NCBI RefSeq assembly: GCF_000427645.1
Contig: NZ_KE386571.1
Coordinates: forward strand, 3,272,395 to 3,336,394
Source: Sphingomonas phyllosphaerae FA2
Lineage (GTDB): Bacteria; Pseudomonadota; Alphaproteobacteria; Sphingomonadales; Sphingomonadaceae
Reading direction: 5' to 3'
DNA: 64,000 nucleotides
A program made the position numbers and the translations under genes. Under the pieces are notes generated by a model, which made no database searches, was not told the DNA's origin, and saw only the letters and a list, made by a program, of their open reading frames with translations. Below are positions 1-7,982 of this stretch, piece by piece (the first letter of the stretch is position 1; every line of letters begins with the position of its first letter).

Positions 1-261
1 GTCGTTCTGGATGTGCGCCTCGCGGTGGCAGACGACCGAGCCGTGCGGCGGGCACAGGGCGGCGAGCGCGAGGCAATTGGCGGCGGTGCCGCTGGGCACC
101 CACAGCACGCGCACCGCGGTTTCGAACAGCGCCGAGAAGCGTTCGTCGAGCGCCTTCGACCAGCGATCGCCGTCATACGCGGTGTCGAGCGTGTCGGCCG
201 CGGCGATCGCGCGCAGCACGGCGGGGTGGACCGGGGCGGCATTGTCGGAAAAGAAGCGCAT
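1..261 (-). CDS. Low-specificity threonine aldolase / beta-eliminating lyase, N-terminal part
   Basis: Only the first 87 codons lie in the window; the 3' end is cut off by the window edge. The protein begins MRFFSDNAAPVHP, and its middle reads YDGDRWSKALDERFSALF, then VPSGTAANCLAL and CHREAHIQND. The SGTAANCLAL stretch and the following His are the usual PLP/substrate-site landmarks of the threonine aldolase family (fold-type I PLP enzymes that split L-threonine or allo-threonine into glycine and acetaldehyde). The catalytic lysine would lie in the missing part. The start ATG is at 259-261. The family call is good; which isomer it prefers cannot be told. Confidence 0.85.
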   Translation of the reverse strand, partial: MRFFSDNAAPVHPAVLRAIAAADTLDTAYDGDRWSKALDERFSALFETAVRVLWVPSGTAANCLALAALCPPHGSVVCHREAHIQND

Positions 262-396
262 GGTCCGTGCCTTCGGTCAGCGACGCGGGCGGGTCAATAT
301 GCTGCGGGGTCTTACCGACGGTGGCTGATTGGCGGGGATTGCCGGCCGGTATGCGTGTCTGTGCTCGGCCCATAAGCGGCGCGACGGGCCAAGCAA

Positions 397-435
397 CAAA
401 AACCCCACCGATCCGGGAAGGATGGTGGGGTTTTA
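397..435 (-). terminator. Rho-independent terminator of tRNA-Val
   Basis: Read on the minus strand, the arms AAAACCCCACC and GGTGGGGTTTT close over a short loop and are followed by a T-rich tract. It lies directly 3' of the tRNA-Val gene, so it most likely ends that transcript. Confidence 0.75.
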
Positions 436-437
436 GA

Positions 438-512
438 TGGTGGGCGTGGCAAGGATTGAACTTGCGACCCCTGCGATGTCAACACAGTGCTCTACCACTG
501 AGCTACACGCCC
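438..512 (-). tRNA. tRNA-Val (anticodon GAC)
   Basis: The minus strand folds into a full cloverleaf. The acceptor arms are GGGCGTG and CACGCCC, the D-stem is GCTC/GAGC, the anticodon loop TTGACAT carries GAC, and the T-arm is GCAAG TTCAATC CTTGC. The 3' CCA is encoded. Confidence 0.95.
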
Positions 513-586
513 TCCGTAGGGGTGCGCCTCTAACGACTGGGTCGGGGGGGCGCAAGCGGCTTTTTACGCTTTTGTTGCCGCGACGG

Positions 587-964
587 TCAGATCAGCTCGT
601 TCGCGGTGCCGGTATCGAACAGCCGGTCGACCTCCAGCACCAGATCGCGCAGGTGGAACGGCTTCGACAGGACGCGCGCCTGCGGCATCGCGTTGCCCGC
701 CTTCAGCGTGACCGCCGCAAAGCCGGTGATGAACATCACGCGCATTCCCGGTGCCAGCTCCTGCGCCTTTTGCGCCAGTTCGATCCCGTCCATCTCCGGC
801 ATCACGATGTCGGTCAGCAACAGGTCGAACCGCTCGCTTTCCAGCAGCGGCAGCGCGGCGGTGCCGCGATCGACCGATGTGACGTGATAGCCGGAACGCT
901 CGAGCGCACGCCCGAGGTATTCGCGCATTACCGCATCATCTTCGGCCAGCAGAATCCGTATCAT
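587..964 (-). CDS. cpdR: Single-domain response regulator, CpdR type
   Basis: This 125-residue protein consists only of a receiver domain. The acidic pair is in ILLAEDD, the phospho-acceptor Asp in LLLTDIVMPEMDG, the switch Thr in FITGFAAVTLKA, and the conserved Lys in VLSKPFHLRDL. The TGFA and KPF spacing matches the CpdR family, whose unphosphorylated form directs ClpXP proteolysis of CtrA-pathway proteins at the cell pole in Caulobacter. The ATG at 962-964 gives the family length; the frame runs further upstream without homology-like sequence. It is divergent from the amidohydrolase gene. Assignment to CpdR is by motif recall, so another single-domain receiver is possible. Confidence 0.8.
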   Translation of the reverse strand: MIRILLAEDDAVMREYLGRALERSGYHVTSVDRGTAALPLLESERFDLLLTDIVMPEMDGIELAQKAQELAPGMRVMFITGFAAVTLKAGNAMPQARVLSKPFHLRDLVLEVDRLFDTGTANELI

Positions 965-1095
965 CGCAACCACAACTCCCAATCGCGGGATAATATGCCC
1001 GACGGACGTTGATTTTTCCACCAGCGGAGATGGTGAACGCCTGACCCACGACGACACGTTGCGGTGGCGCGATGGCTTCCATAGGGTAGGCGGGA

Positions 1096-1947
1096 ATGAC
1101 GCGCTCCTTCCGCATGTTCGGCGAAATGCTGCCCGAGAGTCCGGTGGTGCTGTCGGTGCCGCATGCCGGGCGCGACTATCCCGCGACGCTGCGGATGGCG
1201 TTGCGCGCGCCGCTGGCCAGTCTGGCGGCGCTGGAGGACCGGCATGTCGATGCGATCGCGCTGGCGGCGCGCGCGCGTGAGACGCTGTTGCTCCAGACGC
1301 TGCCACGCGCGTGGATCGACCTCAACCGCGCCGAGCATGAGCGCGATCCGTTGCTCGATGAGGGCGCGTGCAGGGGCGCCGGGGCATCTGCCAAGGTGCG
1401 CGCTGGAATCGGCCTGGTGCCGCGGCGAACCGCGGCGGCGGGCGAACTGTGGCGATGCCGGCTGAGCGCTGCCGAAGTGGAGGCGCGGATCGCCACCGAT
1501 CACCGACCGTATCACGAGACGCTGTCGCAGGTGCTGGCGGCGGCGCGCGCGCGCTTCGGGTGCGCGGTGCTGCTCGATGTCCATTCGATGCCGCCGATCG
1601 CGGGCGGGCGCGCGCGGGTGGTGATCGGCGACCGGTTCGGGCGCGCCGCGGGCGCACGGTTCGTGGCGCGGGTCGAGGAGGCGCTGGGACGTGAGGGGCT
1701 GCACCACATGCTCAACACGCCGTACGCGGGCGGGCATATCCTGGAGCGGCATGCCGCGCCGCAGATCGGCGTGCATGCGATCCAGCTGGAGATCGATCGC
1801 GCGCTCTATCTCGACCGGCGGCTCGACCAGCCGGGGGCGGGCGCGGCGACGACGGCGCGGATGCTGCGCGCGGTGATCGATGCGTTGACGGAGCAGGCGC
1901 TGAGCGAGGGCGCGGAGGCGCCGCCGATCGCGGACGCCGCCGAGTAG
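1096..1947 (+). CDS. N-formylglutamate amidohydrolase family protein
   Basis: The protein has 283 residues. FGase-family landmarks are VPHAGRDYP (about 21-29), IDLNR (about 74-78), RPYH (137-140), LLDVHSMP (159-166), DRFGR, NTPYAGG and HAIQLEIDRALYLD. The paired His and Asp/Glu residues suit a metal-dependent hydrolase that releases formate from N-formyl-L-glutamate at the end of histidine breakdown. Stand-alone family members such as this one, with no hut genes nearby, may hydrolyse other N-acyl amino acids. A GGCGGGA sequence lies immediately upstream of the ATG. It is divergently oriented to cpdR, with 131 bp between them. Confidence 0.88.
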   Translation: MTRSFRMFGEMLPESPVVLSVPHAGRDYPATLRMALRAPLASLAALEDRHVDAIALAARARETLLLQTLPRAWIDLNRAEHERDPLLDEGACRGAGASAKVRAGIGLVPRRTAAAGELWRCRLSAAEVEARIATDHRPYHETLSQVLAAARARFGCAVLLDVHSMPPIAGGRARVVIGDRFGRAAGARFVARVEEALGREGLHHMLNTPYAGGHILERHAAPQIGVHAIQLEIDRALYLDRRLDQPGAGAATTARMLRAVIDALTEQALSEGAEAPPIADAAE

Positions 1948-1956
1948 GGGCGGCAC

Positions 1957-2062
1957 ATAAAAAAACCACCGGATGCACGCACCCGGTGGCCAAGGTTCAG
2001 GGAGGAGACACGCCGAAGCGTGTCATACGGGCTCGCGAAAGGGGGGACACGAGCGCCGTACA
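1957..2062 (-). ncRNA. Candidate small RNA with three hairpins and C-rich loops
   Basis: No protein gene explains this stretch, but the minus strand has a complete sRNA layout. The first hairpin (2060-2026) has arms TACGGCGCTCG and CGAGCCCGTA, with a CCCCCC-containing loop. The second (2024-2007) has arms GACACGC and GCGTGTC closed by a cUUCGg tetraloop. Next comes an unpaired CTCCTCCCTG. The third hairpin (1989-1966), arms CCACCGG and CCGGTGG, is followed by seven T residues, a textbook intrinsic terminator. A promoter sits in the right place. Exposed CCUCC-type motifs can pair with Shine-Dalgarno sequences, a known theme of alphaproteobacterial trans-acting sRNAs. Transcription itself is inferred. 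Confidence 0.6.
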
Positions 2063-2067
2063 TGCTT

Positions 2068-2095
2068 AACTTAGGCAGTCCGCTTTTGGTTGCAA
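2068..2095 (-). promoter_or_regulatory. Promoter of the candidate sRNA
   Basis: On the minus strand, TTGCAA (2090-2095) and TAAGTT (2068-2073) are separated by 16 bp. This places transcription start about 6-8 bp downstream, just before the first hairpin of the sRNA. Confidence 0.5.
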
Positions 2096-2200
2096 GGGGC
2101 GGGCTGTAAAAGGTTGGTGGGGCGCGGTGAATTGACGCGCGGTGCGGCGCTGGACTCAGCGGCGGCTGCATGGAGGCCGCCGTGCCGCCGTAATCGGCAG

Positions 2201-2230
2201 ACATGGGCCCCTGCCTGCGCAGGGGCGACG
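2201..2230. repeat. Dispersed repeat, family D (single hairpin)
   Basis: The element starts ACATGGGCCCCTGCC and ends GCAGGGGCGACG, forming a CCCCTGC/GCAGGGG hairpin. Almost identical copies occur at 43309-43333 (reverse orientation) and 43411-43440. Here it lies just 3' of the cytochrome b561 gene and may also act as a transcript end. Confidence 0.7.
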
Positions 2231-2236
2231 GTGACT

Positions 2237-2785
2237 TCAGCGCGCGCCGCGGGGTAACATGCGGAGCAGCACCGAATCGCGCAGGATCAGGTGGTGGCGC
2301 AGCGCGGCGGCGATGTGGAGCACGACCAGAGCGAGCATCAGCCAGCCAAGAATCTCATGCACTTCATGGCCCGCACTCGCCCCGGTGGCGTCGATGGGCA
2401 GATAGGGCAGATCGGCGATTCCGAACCAGCTGAGCGGGCGGCGTCCTTCCGGACCCGACACCATCACCCAGCCCGACAGCGGCATCAGCAGCAGCAGTGC
2501 ATAGAGCGTCCAGTGCGTTGCGTGCGCGACCCCCCGCTCCCAGGCCGGCGTGAAGGCGGGCAACGGCGGCGGGCGGTGCAGCAGTCGCCACCCGACCCGC
2601 AACACGGTGAGCCCGAGCACGGTGATGCCGATCGCCTTGTGCCCGGGCATCCACGCGCGCAGCGCCGGGATCGCATCGTGCCCGATCCCGACGATCAGGT
2701 TGACGATCACGAGCAAGGCGATCGTCCAATGGAGGACGATGGCCACCGCGGAATACCGGTCGTTCACGGGCAATCGGGTGGCCAT
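2237..2785 (-). CDS. Cytochrome b561 family membrane protein
   Basis: The 182-residue protein has four hydrophobic segments, around residues 12-35, 50-65, 90-110 and 145-165. Histidines are placed in or near the membrane in VLHWTIALL, GHKAIG, HATHWTLYALLL and LHIAAALRHH, as expected for the bis-haem b561 family that passes electrons from quinol to periplasmic acceptors. It lies 14 bp downstream of the SapC gene on the same strand and is probably cotranscribed. The specific electron partner cannot be deduced. The start ATG follows GGCTCCGCG without a strong ribosome-binding site. Confidence 0.85.
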   Translation of the reverse strand: MATRLPVNDRYSAVAIVLHWTIALLVIVNLIVGIGHDAIPALRAWMPGHKAIGITVLGLTVLRVGWRLLHRPPPLPAFTPAWERGVAHATHWTLYALLLLMPLSGWVMVSGPEGRRPLSWFGIADLPYLPIDATGASAGHEVHEILGWLMLALVVLHIAAALRHHLILRDSVLLRMLPRGAR

Positions 2786-2799
2786 CGCGGAGCCTTTCG

Positions 2800-3567
2800 T
2801 CAGGCGTTGAGCTGCGGCTGCGGCATCTTGCCCAGCTTGACCTGCCGCGCGAAGATCTCGCGCATCAGCGCCAGCGAGAACAGGTGCGCGTAGAGCAGCG
2901 GGAGCATCCCGGACTGCGAGATCTTGCGCATTTGATCGCCGCGCAGTTCCGACAGCTTCTTCTCGTCGATCATCTGGAAGCCACGGTAAACGAACGGCTG
3001 CTCGATCCCGTCCTGCTGGATGGTGACCTCACCCTCCATGAGCAGATCGAGTTCCTTGATCTCCTTCATGAACTGGCCGGTGCGCGCCGCGGCCTGCTCG
3101 AAGTTCTCGTTGAACTTGAGGATGTTCTGGGTCAGCTCCGACGGCTGGCCATCGGTGAACAGCGCATCGCCCTCATCGAAGGCGCCGATCGTCGGCGACG
3201 ACGGGTCGAAGCACAGCGACAGCTCGTCGGCGTCCGGGCGCAGGCGCGCCAGCATGTACGGATAGCGGCGGATGTAGGCGGGAACGTAGATCGTCTCGTC
3301 GATCAGCCGGCCTTCTTCCGAGATGAAGACGTTGACGCCTTCGTTCAGGCCCATCAGCGCGATTGGGATCGCATCCTCGCCCGACGAGAAGACGATTGGC
3401 ATATGCCGCTGAATCAGCGGGAATTCCTCGACCGTGACGGGGATCGCATGCTGGTTGACCAGGAACGGCGCGGTGTCGGACGGCTTCACCTTGTAATTGG
3501 CGTGAACCTCGCTCGAAAGCGGTTCGAGGCCGTTGTAGAAGAGCGGAAGTTGCGGCGCGCTGGCCAT
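2800..3567 (-). CDS. SapC family protein
   Basis: The protein has 255 residues starting MASAPQLPLFYNGLEPLSS. The pattern YVPAYIRRYPYMLA followed by FDEGDALFTDGQPSELTQN is typical of bacterial SapC-domain proteins, named after a Campylobacter surface-layer secretion gene and of unknown biochemical role. The start at 3567 was chosen because GGAGA lies just upstream; an in-frame ATG 11 codons earlier is less well placed. No signal peptide or membrane segment is evident. A second, shorter SapC protein occurs at 40304-41011 next to a tryptophan halogenase, which is the more usual setting. Confidence 0.8.
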   Translation of the reverse strand: MASAPQLPLFYNGLEPLSSEVHANYKVKPSDTAPFLVNQHAIPVTVEEFPLIQRHMPIVFSSGEDAIPIALMGLNEGVNVFISEEGRLIDETIYVPAYIRRYPYMLARLRPDADELSLCFDPSSPTIGAFDEGDALFTDGQPSELTQNILKFNENFEQAAARTGQFMKEIKELDLLMEGEVTIQQDGIEQPFVYRGFQMIDEKKLSELRGDQMRKISQSGMLPLLYAHLFSLALMREIFARQVKLGKMPQPQLNA

Positions 3568-3649
3568 GGGAATCTCCAGAACGGACGGTATCGTGTGCAT
3601 TCGCGCAAGGGGACGTCACGTCCTGCCGTCCCCCCGGACCGCGCCGGTG

Positions 3650-5113
3650 CTATTGAATGGGCGCGTCGGGCGCAAGCGTGACGAGCTTTCCGGGGTTGAA
3701 CAGCTCGTCGGGATCGAAGGCGCGCTTGATTGCGCGCAACGCCGCCAGCCGCGCGGGCGGGCCGAGCCGTTCCAGTTCGCGGCGCTTCATCTGCCCGATG
3801 CCATGCTCCGCCGAGATCGATCCGCCGGCCGCGACGACGAGGTCGTGGACGAAGGCGGAGACGACCGGCACCTGCTCGGCATACCAATGACCCGGATCGG
3901 TGCCGGGGGCGGCACGGACGTGGAAATGGACGTTGCCGTCGCCGAGGTGGCCGAACCCCGAGGCGCGCGTGCCGGGAAAGCGCGCGTCGCACGCCGCCGC
4001 CGCCTCGACCATGAAGCGCGGCATCGCCTCGACCGGGACCGAGATGTCGTGCTGCGCGGCGGGGCCGGTCGCGCGCTCGGCATCGGAGATCGATTCGCGG
4101 ATCCGCCAGAACGCCTCGGCCTGCGCCTCGCTCGCCGCGAGCGTCGCGTCGGCGGCGAGGCCGTCCGCCAGCGCGGTGGAGAGGACGCGTTCGACCAGCG
4201 CCGCGGGGGCGTCGTCGGGGGTGTCGGCGGTGACCTCGAGCAGGACGTGCCACGGCTGGTCGCCGGACAGCGGTGCGCGGGTGCCGGGGATGTGCGTGAG
4301 CACCGCGCCGAGCGACTCGGCGGGAAGCAGCTCGAAACTCTCCAGCGCGGGCGTGGCGCGCTGGAAGCGGCGGAGCAGCGTCAGCGCCGCCGCGGGCGAG
4401 GCGAGGCCGACCCATGCGACACAGCGCGCCGTAACCGCCGGCACCAGCCGCAGCGTCGCGGCGGTGACGATGCCGAGCGTGCCCTCCGCGCCGATCAGCA
4501 GCTGGTCGATGTCGTAGCCGCGATTGTCCTTCTTCAGCGCGGACAGGCCATCGTACAGCGATCCATCGGGCAGTACGGCCTCGACCCCGGCGACCAGCGC
4601 GCGCATCGTGCCGAACCGCAGCACCTGCGTGCCGCCGGCATTGGTCGACACCAATCCGCCGATCGTCGCGACGCCCTTCGCGCCCAGCGACAACGGGAAA
4701 CGGCGGCTCTGCGCCAGTGCGGCGGCGTGGAGGTCCGACAGGATCACTCCGGCCTCGGCGATCGCCAGCCCGGCGTCGGGATCGAGCGCGCGGACACGGT
4801 TGAGGCGACGCAGCGACAGGATCGCGGCGCGGCCGTCGCCAGGCGGGGTCGCGCCGCCGACCATCGAGCTGTTGCCGCCCTGCGGCACGAGCGGCACCCC
4901 TTCCTCGCGCGCGGCGACGACGATCGCCTGCACCTCGGCCACCGACGCGGGGGCGAGCAGCAGGGACGCATGGCCGTGGAAGCGCCGGCGCCAGTCGGTG
5001 AGCAGCGGTGCGATCGTGTCGGGATCGGTGACGATCGTGCGCGCCTCGACTTGTCCGGCGAGGCGGTCGGCGAGGCGGCGAAGCGCGGAGGTGGGGTCGA
5101 TGGTGAGGGTCAT
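3650..5113 (-). CDS. FAD-linked oxidase (D-2-hydroxyacid dehydrogenase, GlcD/D2HGDH type)
   Basis: The 487-residue protein has an FAD_binding_4 domain with PQGGNSSMVGGATP and SLGAKGVATIGG, then a C-terminal FAD-oxidase domain with GFGHLGDGNVHFHV and SAEHGIGQMKRREL. The paired His in GHLGDGNVHFH and the EHGIG motif are the catalytic and metal-site features of D-lactate, glycolate and D-2-hydroxyglutarate dehydrogenases. These enzymes oxidise a D-2-hydroxyacid to the 2-oxoacid and reduce a quinone or flavoprotein. No Fe-S partner subunit is adjacent. The ATG at 5111-5113 is preferred; 12 extra upstream codons are possible. The substrate is not determined. Confidence 0.87.
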   Translation of the reverse strand: MTLTIDPTSALRRLADRLAGQVEARTIVTDPDTIAPLLTDWRRRFHGHASLLLAPASVAEVQAIVVAAREEGVPLVPQGGNSSMVGGATPPGDGRAAILSLRRLNRVRALDPDAGLAIAEAGVILSDLHAAALAQSRRFPLSLGAKGVATIGGLVSTNAGGTQVLRFGTMRALVAGVEAVLPDGSLYDGLSALKKDNRGYDIDQLLIGAEGTLGIVTAATLRLVPAVTARCVAWVGLASPAAALTLLRRFQRATPALESFELLPAESLGAVLTHIPGTRAPLSGDQPWHVLLEVTADTPDDAPAALVERVLSTALADGLAADATLAASEAQAEAFWRIRESISDAERATGPAAQHDISVPVEAMPRFMVEAAAACDARFPGTRASGFGHLGDGNVHFHVRAAPGTDPGHWYAEQVPVVSAFVHDLVVAAGGSISAEHGIGQMKRRELERLGPPARLAALRAIKRAFDPDELFNPGKLVTLAPDAPIQ

Positions 5114-5194
5114 GCGATTTCTCTTGGCTGCCGCGCGATGTGCGTCCAATTCATCACGCGTTCAACCGTCGATGGTCAGTGCTGCTGCCCCAAG

Positions 5195-5668
5195 ATGACC
5201 TTGCGTAATCCGTCTGTCCTGCTGCTCGTATCGGCGGCGCCGTTCGTGCTGTCGGCGAGCCCGCCGCAGCTCGACGGCATCGAGTATGCGCAGCTGACGA
5301 TCCACGAACGCCTGATCATCCGCGTGCCGCGCGTCTCGCCTGCGCCAATGCGCGCACGCGGCGCGCCGCCGGTCCCGCAGGTGCGCTGGGACGAGAAGAA
5401 GGGGCCGGAATGCGTGGCGATGAGTGCGCTGACCGGCGCGGCGGTGGAGCGCGAGGGGGAGGTCGATCTGGTGGTGGGCGGCGCGCGGCGCATTCGGGCC
5501 AAGCTGGACGACGATTGCCCGACGCTTGATTTCTATCGCGGTTTCTACCTGAAGCCGACCGCCGATGGGCAATTGTGCGCGCGGCGCGACGGCATCCGTT
5601 CAAGATCGGGAGCGTATTGCGCGGTGACGCGCTTTCGCGCGCTGGTCCCGCGCAAGGCGAAGAAATAG
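5195..5668 (+). CDS. Predicted secreted protein of unknown function
   Basis: The 157-residue protein begins MTLRNPSVLLLVSAAPFVLSA, a typical Sec signal peptide with likely cleavage after about residue 21. The mature part is basic and has four Cys (ECVAM, DDCPT, QLCARRD, AYCAV), which could form two disulfides in the periplasm. No catalytic motif was recognised. It is divergent from the FAD oxidase. Just 3' of it, an 8-bp stem (GGCGCAAA at 5688-5695 with TTTGCGCC at 5705-5712) may separate it from the helicase gene. Coding is supported by the signal peptide and regular codon use, not by recognised homology. Confidence 0.65.
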   Translation: MTLRNPSVLLLVSAAPFVLSASPPQLDGIEYAQLTIHERLIIRVPRVSPAPMRARGAPPVPQVRWDEKKGPECVAMSALTGAAVEREGEVDLVVGGARRIRAKLDDDCPTLDFYRGFYLKPTADGQLCARRDGIRSRSGAYCAVTRFRALVPRKAKK

Positions 5669-5780
5669 CCCGTTCGAGGGCCGCGAAGGCGCAAATTCCT
5701 TGACTTTGCGCCGTGGATCGGGAAGCGCGGGAACCGATGGGAACCGCCACGCCGCGCCACCCGACAGCCCGGACATCCGC

Positions 5781-7187
5781 ATGAGCTTTGCCGACCTCGG
5801 CCTTTCCGACGAACTCCTTCGCGCCGTCGGCGACACCGGCTATACCGAGCCGACGCCGATCCAGGCGAGCGCGATCCCGCCGGTGTTGATGATGCGCGAC
5901 ATCATCGGCATTGCGCAGACCGGCACGGGCAAGACCGCCAGCTTCGTGCTGCCGATGATCGACATCCTGGCGCACGGCCGCAGCCGCGCGCGGATGCCGC
6001 GCAGCCTGATCCTGGAGCCGACGCGTGAACTGGCCGCGCAGGTCGCCGAGAATTTCGAGACGTACGGCAAGTACCACAAGCTGAGCATGGCGCTGCTGAT
6101 CGGCGGCGTGCAGATGGGCGATCAGGTGAAGGCGCTGGAAAAGGGCGTCGACGTGCTGATCGCCACCCCCGGCCGCCTGATGGACCTGTTCGGGCGCGGC
6201 AAGATCCTGCTGACCGGCTGTTCGATGCTGGTGATCGACGAGGCCGACCGGATGCTCGACATGGGGTTCATCCCCGATATCGAGGAAATCTGCACCAAGC
6301 TGCCCGCACAGCGCCAGACGTTGCTGTTCAGCGCGACGATGCCCGCGCCGATCAAGAAGCTGGCCGACCGCTTCCTCAACAATCCCAAGACGATCGAGGT
6401 GGCGCGCCCGGCGTCGACCAACATCAACATTACCCAATGGGTGGTGCCGGTGAAGGGCCCGTCGTTCGAGAAGCGCAAGGCGCTGCGCGCGCTGCTGGGA
6501 CAGGAGGAGGTGCGCACCGCGATCATCTTCTGCAACCGCAAGACGACGGTGCGCGAGCTGAACAAGAGCCTGCGCGAACACGGTTTTTCCAGTGGCGAGA
6601 TCCATGGCGACATGGACCAGCCGGCGCGCGTCGCCGAGCTGGAGCGGTTCAAGAAGGGCGACGTCAACATCCTGGTCGCCAGCGACGTCGCGGCGCGCGG
6701 GCTGGACGTGAAGGGCGTGAGCCACGTCTTCAACTATGACGCGCCGTGGCATCCCGACGATTACGTCCATCGCATCGGGCGCACCGGGCGCGGCGGCGCG
6801 ACCGGGGTCGCCTATACGTTCGTCGGGCCGGACGACGTCGAGAATATCGACAATATCGAGAAGCTGACCGGGCAGAAGATCGCGCGGGTCGCCGATGTGC
6901 CCGAGGCACCGGCCGAGGAAGCGCCGCGGCGCGAGCGTAGCGGTCGGCGGCGCGAGCGGGTGGCCGACGCGTCGCCCCGGACCGAGCCGCGCGCCGAAGC
7001 GCCGCAGGTCGACGCGGTTCGCGACGAAGCGCCGCGGCGCGAGCGGACGCGGCGTGATCGTGACGAGCGCCCGCGTGGCGGACGCGAGCGTGAACGCGAG
7101 CGCGCGCCGGTGGTGGCCGAGGCGAGTGACGACGGCGGCTGGAACGGGCCGGTGCCGGACTTCCTGAACGTCGGTCTGCGTTACTGA
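5781..7187 (+). CDS. DEAD-box RNA helicase (RhlE-like)
   Basis: The 468-residue protein carries all DEAD-box motifs in order: Q motif GYTEPTPIQ, motif I AQTGTGKT, Ia PTRELAAQ, Ib ATPGRLMD, II VIDEADRM, III FSATMP, then IV-VI including ASDVAARGLDV and HRIGRTGRGG. After residue about 385 comes a low-complexity tail rich in Arg, Glu and Asp (RRERSGRRRERV and similar), as in RhlE-type helicases that act on structured RNA, ribosome precursors or the degradosome. The start at MSFADLGL is the family position; upstream codons in the same frame look non-coding. No strong ribosome-binding site is visible. Confidence 0.93.
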   Translation: MSFADLGLSDELLRAVGDTGYTEPTPIQASAIPPVLMMRDIIGIAQTGTGKTASFVLPMIDILAHGRSRARMPRSLILEPTRELAAQVAENFETYGKYHKLSMALLIGGVQMGDQVKALEKGVDVLIATPGRLMDLFGRGKILLTGCSMLVIDEADRMLDMGFIPDIEEICTKLPAQRQTLLFSATMPAPIKKLADRFLNNPKTIEVARPASTNINITQWVVPVKGPSFEKRKALRALLGQEEVRTAIIFCNRKTTVRELNKSLREHGFSSGEIHGDMDQPARVAELERFKKGDVNILVASDVAARGLDVKGVSHVFNYDAPWHPDDYVHRIGRTGRGGATGVAYTFVGPDDVENIDNIEKLTGQKIARVADVPEAPAEEAPRRERSGRRRERVADASPRTEPRAEAPQVDAVRDEAPRRERTRRDRDERPRGGRERERERAPVVAEASDDGGWNGPVPDFLNVGLRY

Positions 7188-7245
7188 CGAGCACCGTTCG
7201 TCGGGTTGACCGGCGGCGGTGGTTCGTGGCAGGGGCACCCCTGTT

Positions 7246-7319
7246 GCGGGTATAGTACAATGGTAGTACAGCAGCCTTCCAAGCTGAATACACGGGTTCG
7301 ATTCCCGTTACCCGCTCCA
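7246..7319 (+). tRNA. tRNA-Gly (anticodon TCC)
   Basis: Acceptor arms GCGGGTA/TACCCGC, anticodon stem GCAGC/GCTGA (last pair C-A-type weak) around the loop with TCC, T-arm ACGGG TTCGATT CCCGT, and an encoded CCA. It closely follows the canonical bacterial tRNA-Gly(UCC) pattern. Confidence 0.95.
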
Positions 7320-7433
7320 ATTTCTCGCTTCTTTGCTACCGCGTCGTTCGAACAGGGCGATGCGGGTCATGCCATCCTTCGATAGCGGTCACGCGACGGC
7401 AGGCGTCGTGCGGCATCGCAGGAGGATGACGCA

Positions 7434-7847
7434 ATGAACAAGCAACGGACGGACGAACTGCTGGCGCTCTTGCAGGTAGAGGCGCAGCATCGGCAGCGGA
7501 TCGACGGCATCTGGACGCAGTTCAAGGACGCTATGCTGGCGACCCATGCCTTCGTCTTCGCCGTGCTCGGCGCATTGATCGCTGGCCCGGAGCTGAGCGC
7601 GGATCAACGCAAGATCGTGGTGTTCGTCACCATCCTGGTGGAATTCCTGGTCCTGTTCCTCGCTCGCCTCGACGTCGAGAAATCGGCGGCCGAGGTGCAG
7701 GCAGATTATAACGCCGATTATCGTGCGATAACCGGGACCCATCCCCCGCGTCCGCTTTACAGCCGAGCCCTCAAGATGCGGAGGGTGCCGCGGCGTACGG
7801 CGGGCGACACGCTGCTTCCGATCGAAGCCGAGGTGGAAAGCGCTTGA
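7434..7847 (+). CDS. Small membrane protein of unknown function
   Basis: This 137-residue protein has a charged N-terminal helix (MNKQRTDELLALLQVEAQHRQ), two hydrophobic segments around residues 36-52 and 62-80, and a basic C-terminus. GGAGGATGACGCA precedes the ATG, giving a good ribosome-binding site. It lies between tRNA-Gly and the GTA cluster, and its stop codon overlaps the -35 box of the GTA promoter. No family was recognised. Gene density and the clear start support coding. Confidence 0.7.
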   Translation: MNKQRTDELLALLQVEAQHRQRIDGIWTQFKDAMLATHAFVFAVLGALIAGPELSADQRKIVVFVTILVEFLVLFLARLDVEKSAAEVQADYNADYRAITGTHPPRPLYSRALKMRRVPRRTAGDTLLPIEAEVESA

Positions 7848-7872
7848 CAGCGTCACGCTGATTGAGTACAAA
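7844..7872 (+). promoter_or_regulatory. Sigma70-like promoter of the GTA operon
   Basis: TTGACA (7844-7849), a 17-bp spacer and TACAAA (7867-7872) form a near-consensus promoter, with transcription predicted to begin near 7879. It is the only strong promoter seen ahead of the terminase genes. No TTAA-N7-TTAA CtrA box was found around it. Confidence 0.65.
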
Positions 7873-7897
7873 AAGAGAACATCGAGATGGTGTGAAC

Positions 7898-7940
7898 GGG
7901 CCGGGCGGCTCGGGGTCGTGGGCCCCGGTCGCGCCGGCCC
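7898..7940 (+). promoter_or_regulatory. Leader hairpin of the GTA transcript
   Basis: GGGCCGG (7898-7904) pairs with CCGGCCC (7934-7940), and an inner CGGGG/CCCCG stem sits inside. It lies in the untranslated leader between the promoter and the first GTA gene and is followed by GTTTGCGTT. It could be a weak attenuator or an mRNA-stabilising element; the T-tract is too short for a confident terminator. Confidence 0.4.
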
Positions 7941-7982
7941 GTTTGCGTTGCGATGCGCGTGACAACGGGCGGGAGGGTGCAG

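Noticed and set aside
6730..7320. A minus-strand frame crossing the tRNA-Gly gene with MERVTGIEPVYSAWKAA
   Set aside because: This is the well-known false protein made by reading tRNA genes in reverse.
7861..7900. Possible LexA box in the GTA leader (two GAAC motifs)
   Set aside because: The GAAC sequences are 13 bp apart, not the 7 bp needed for an alphaproteobacterial LexA operator.
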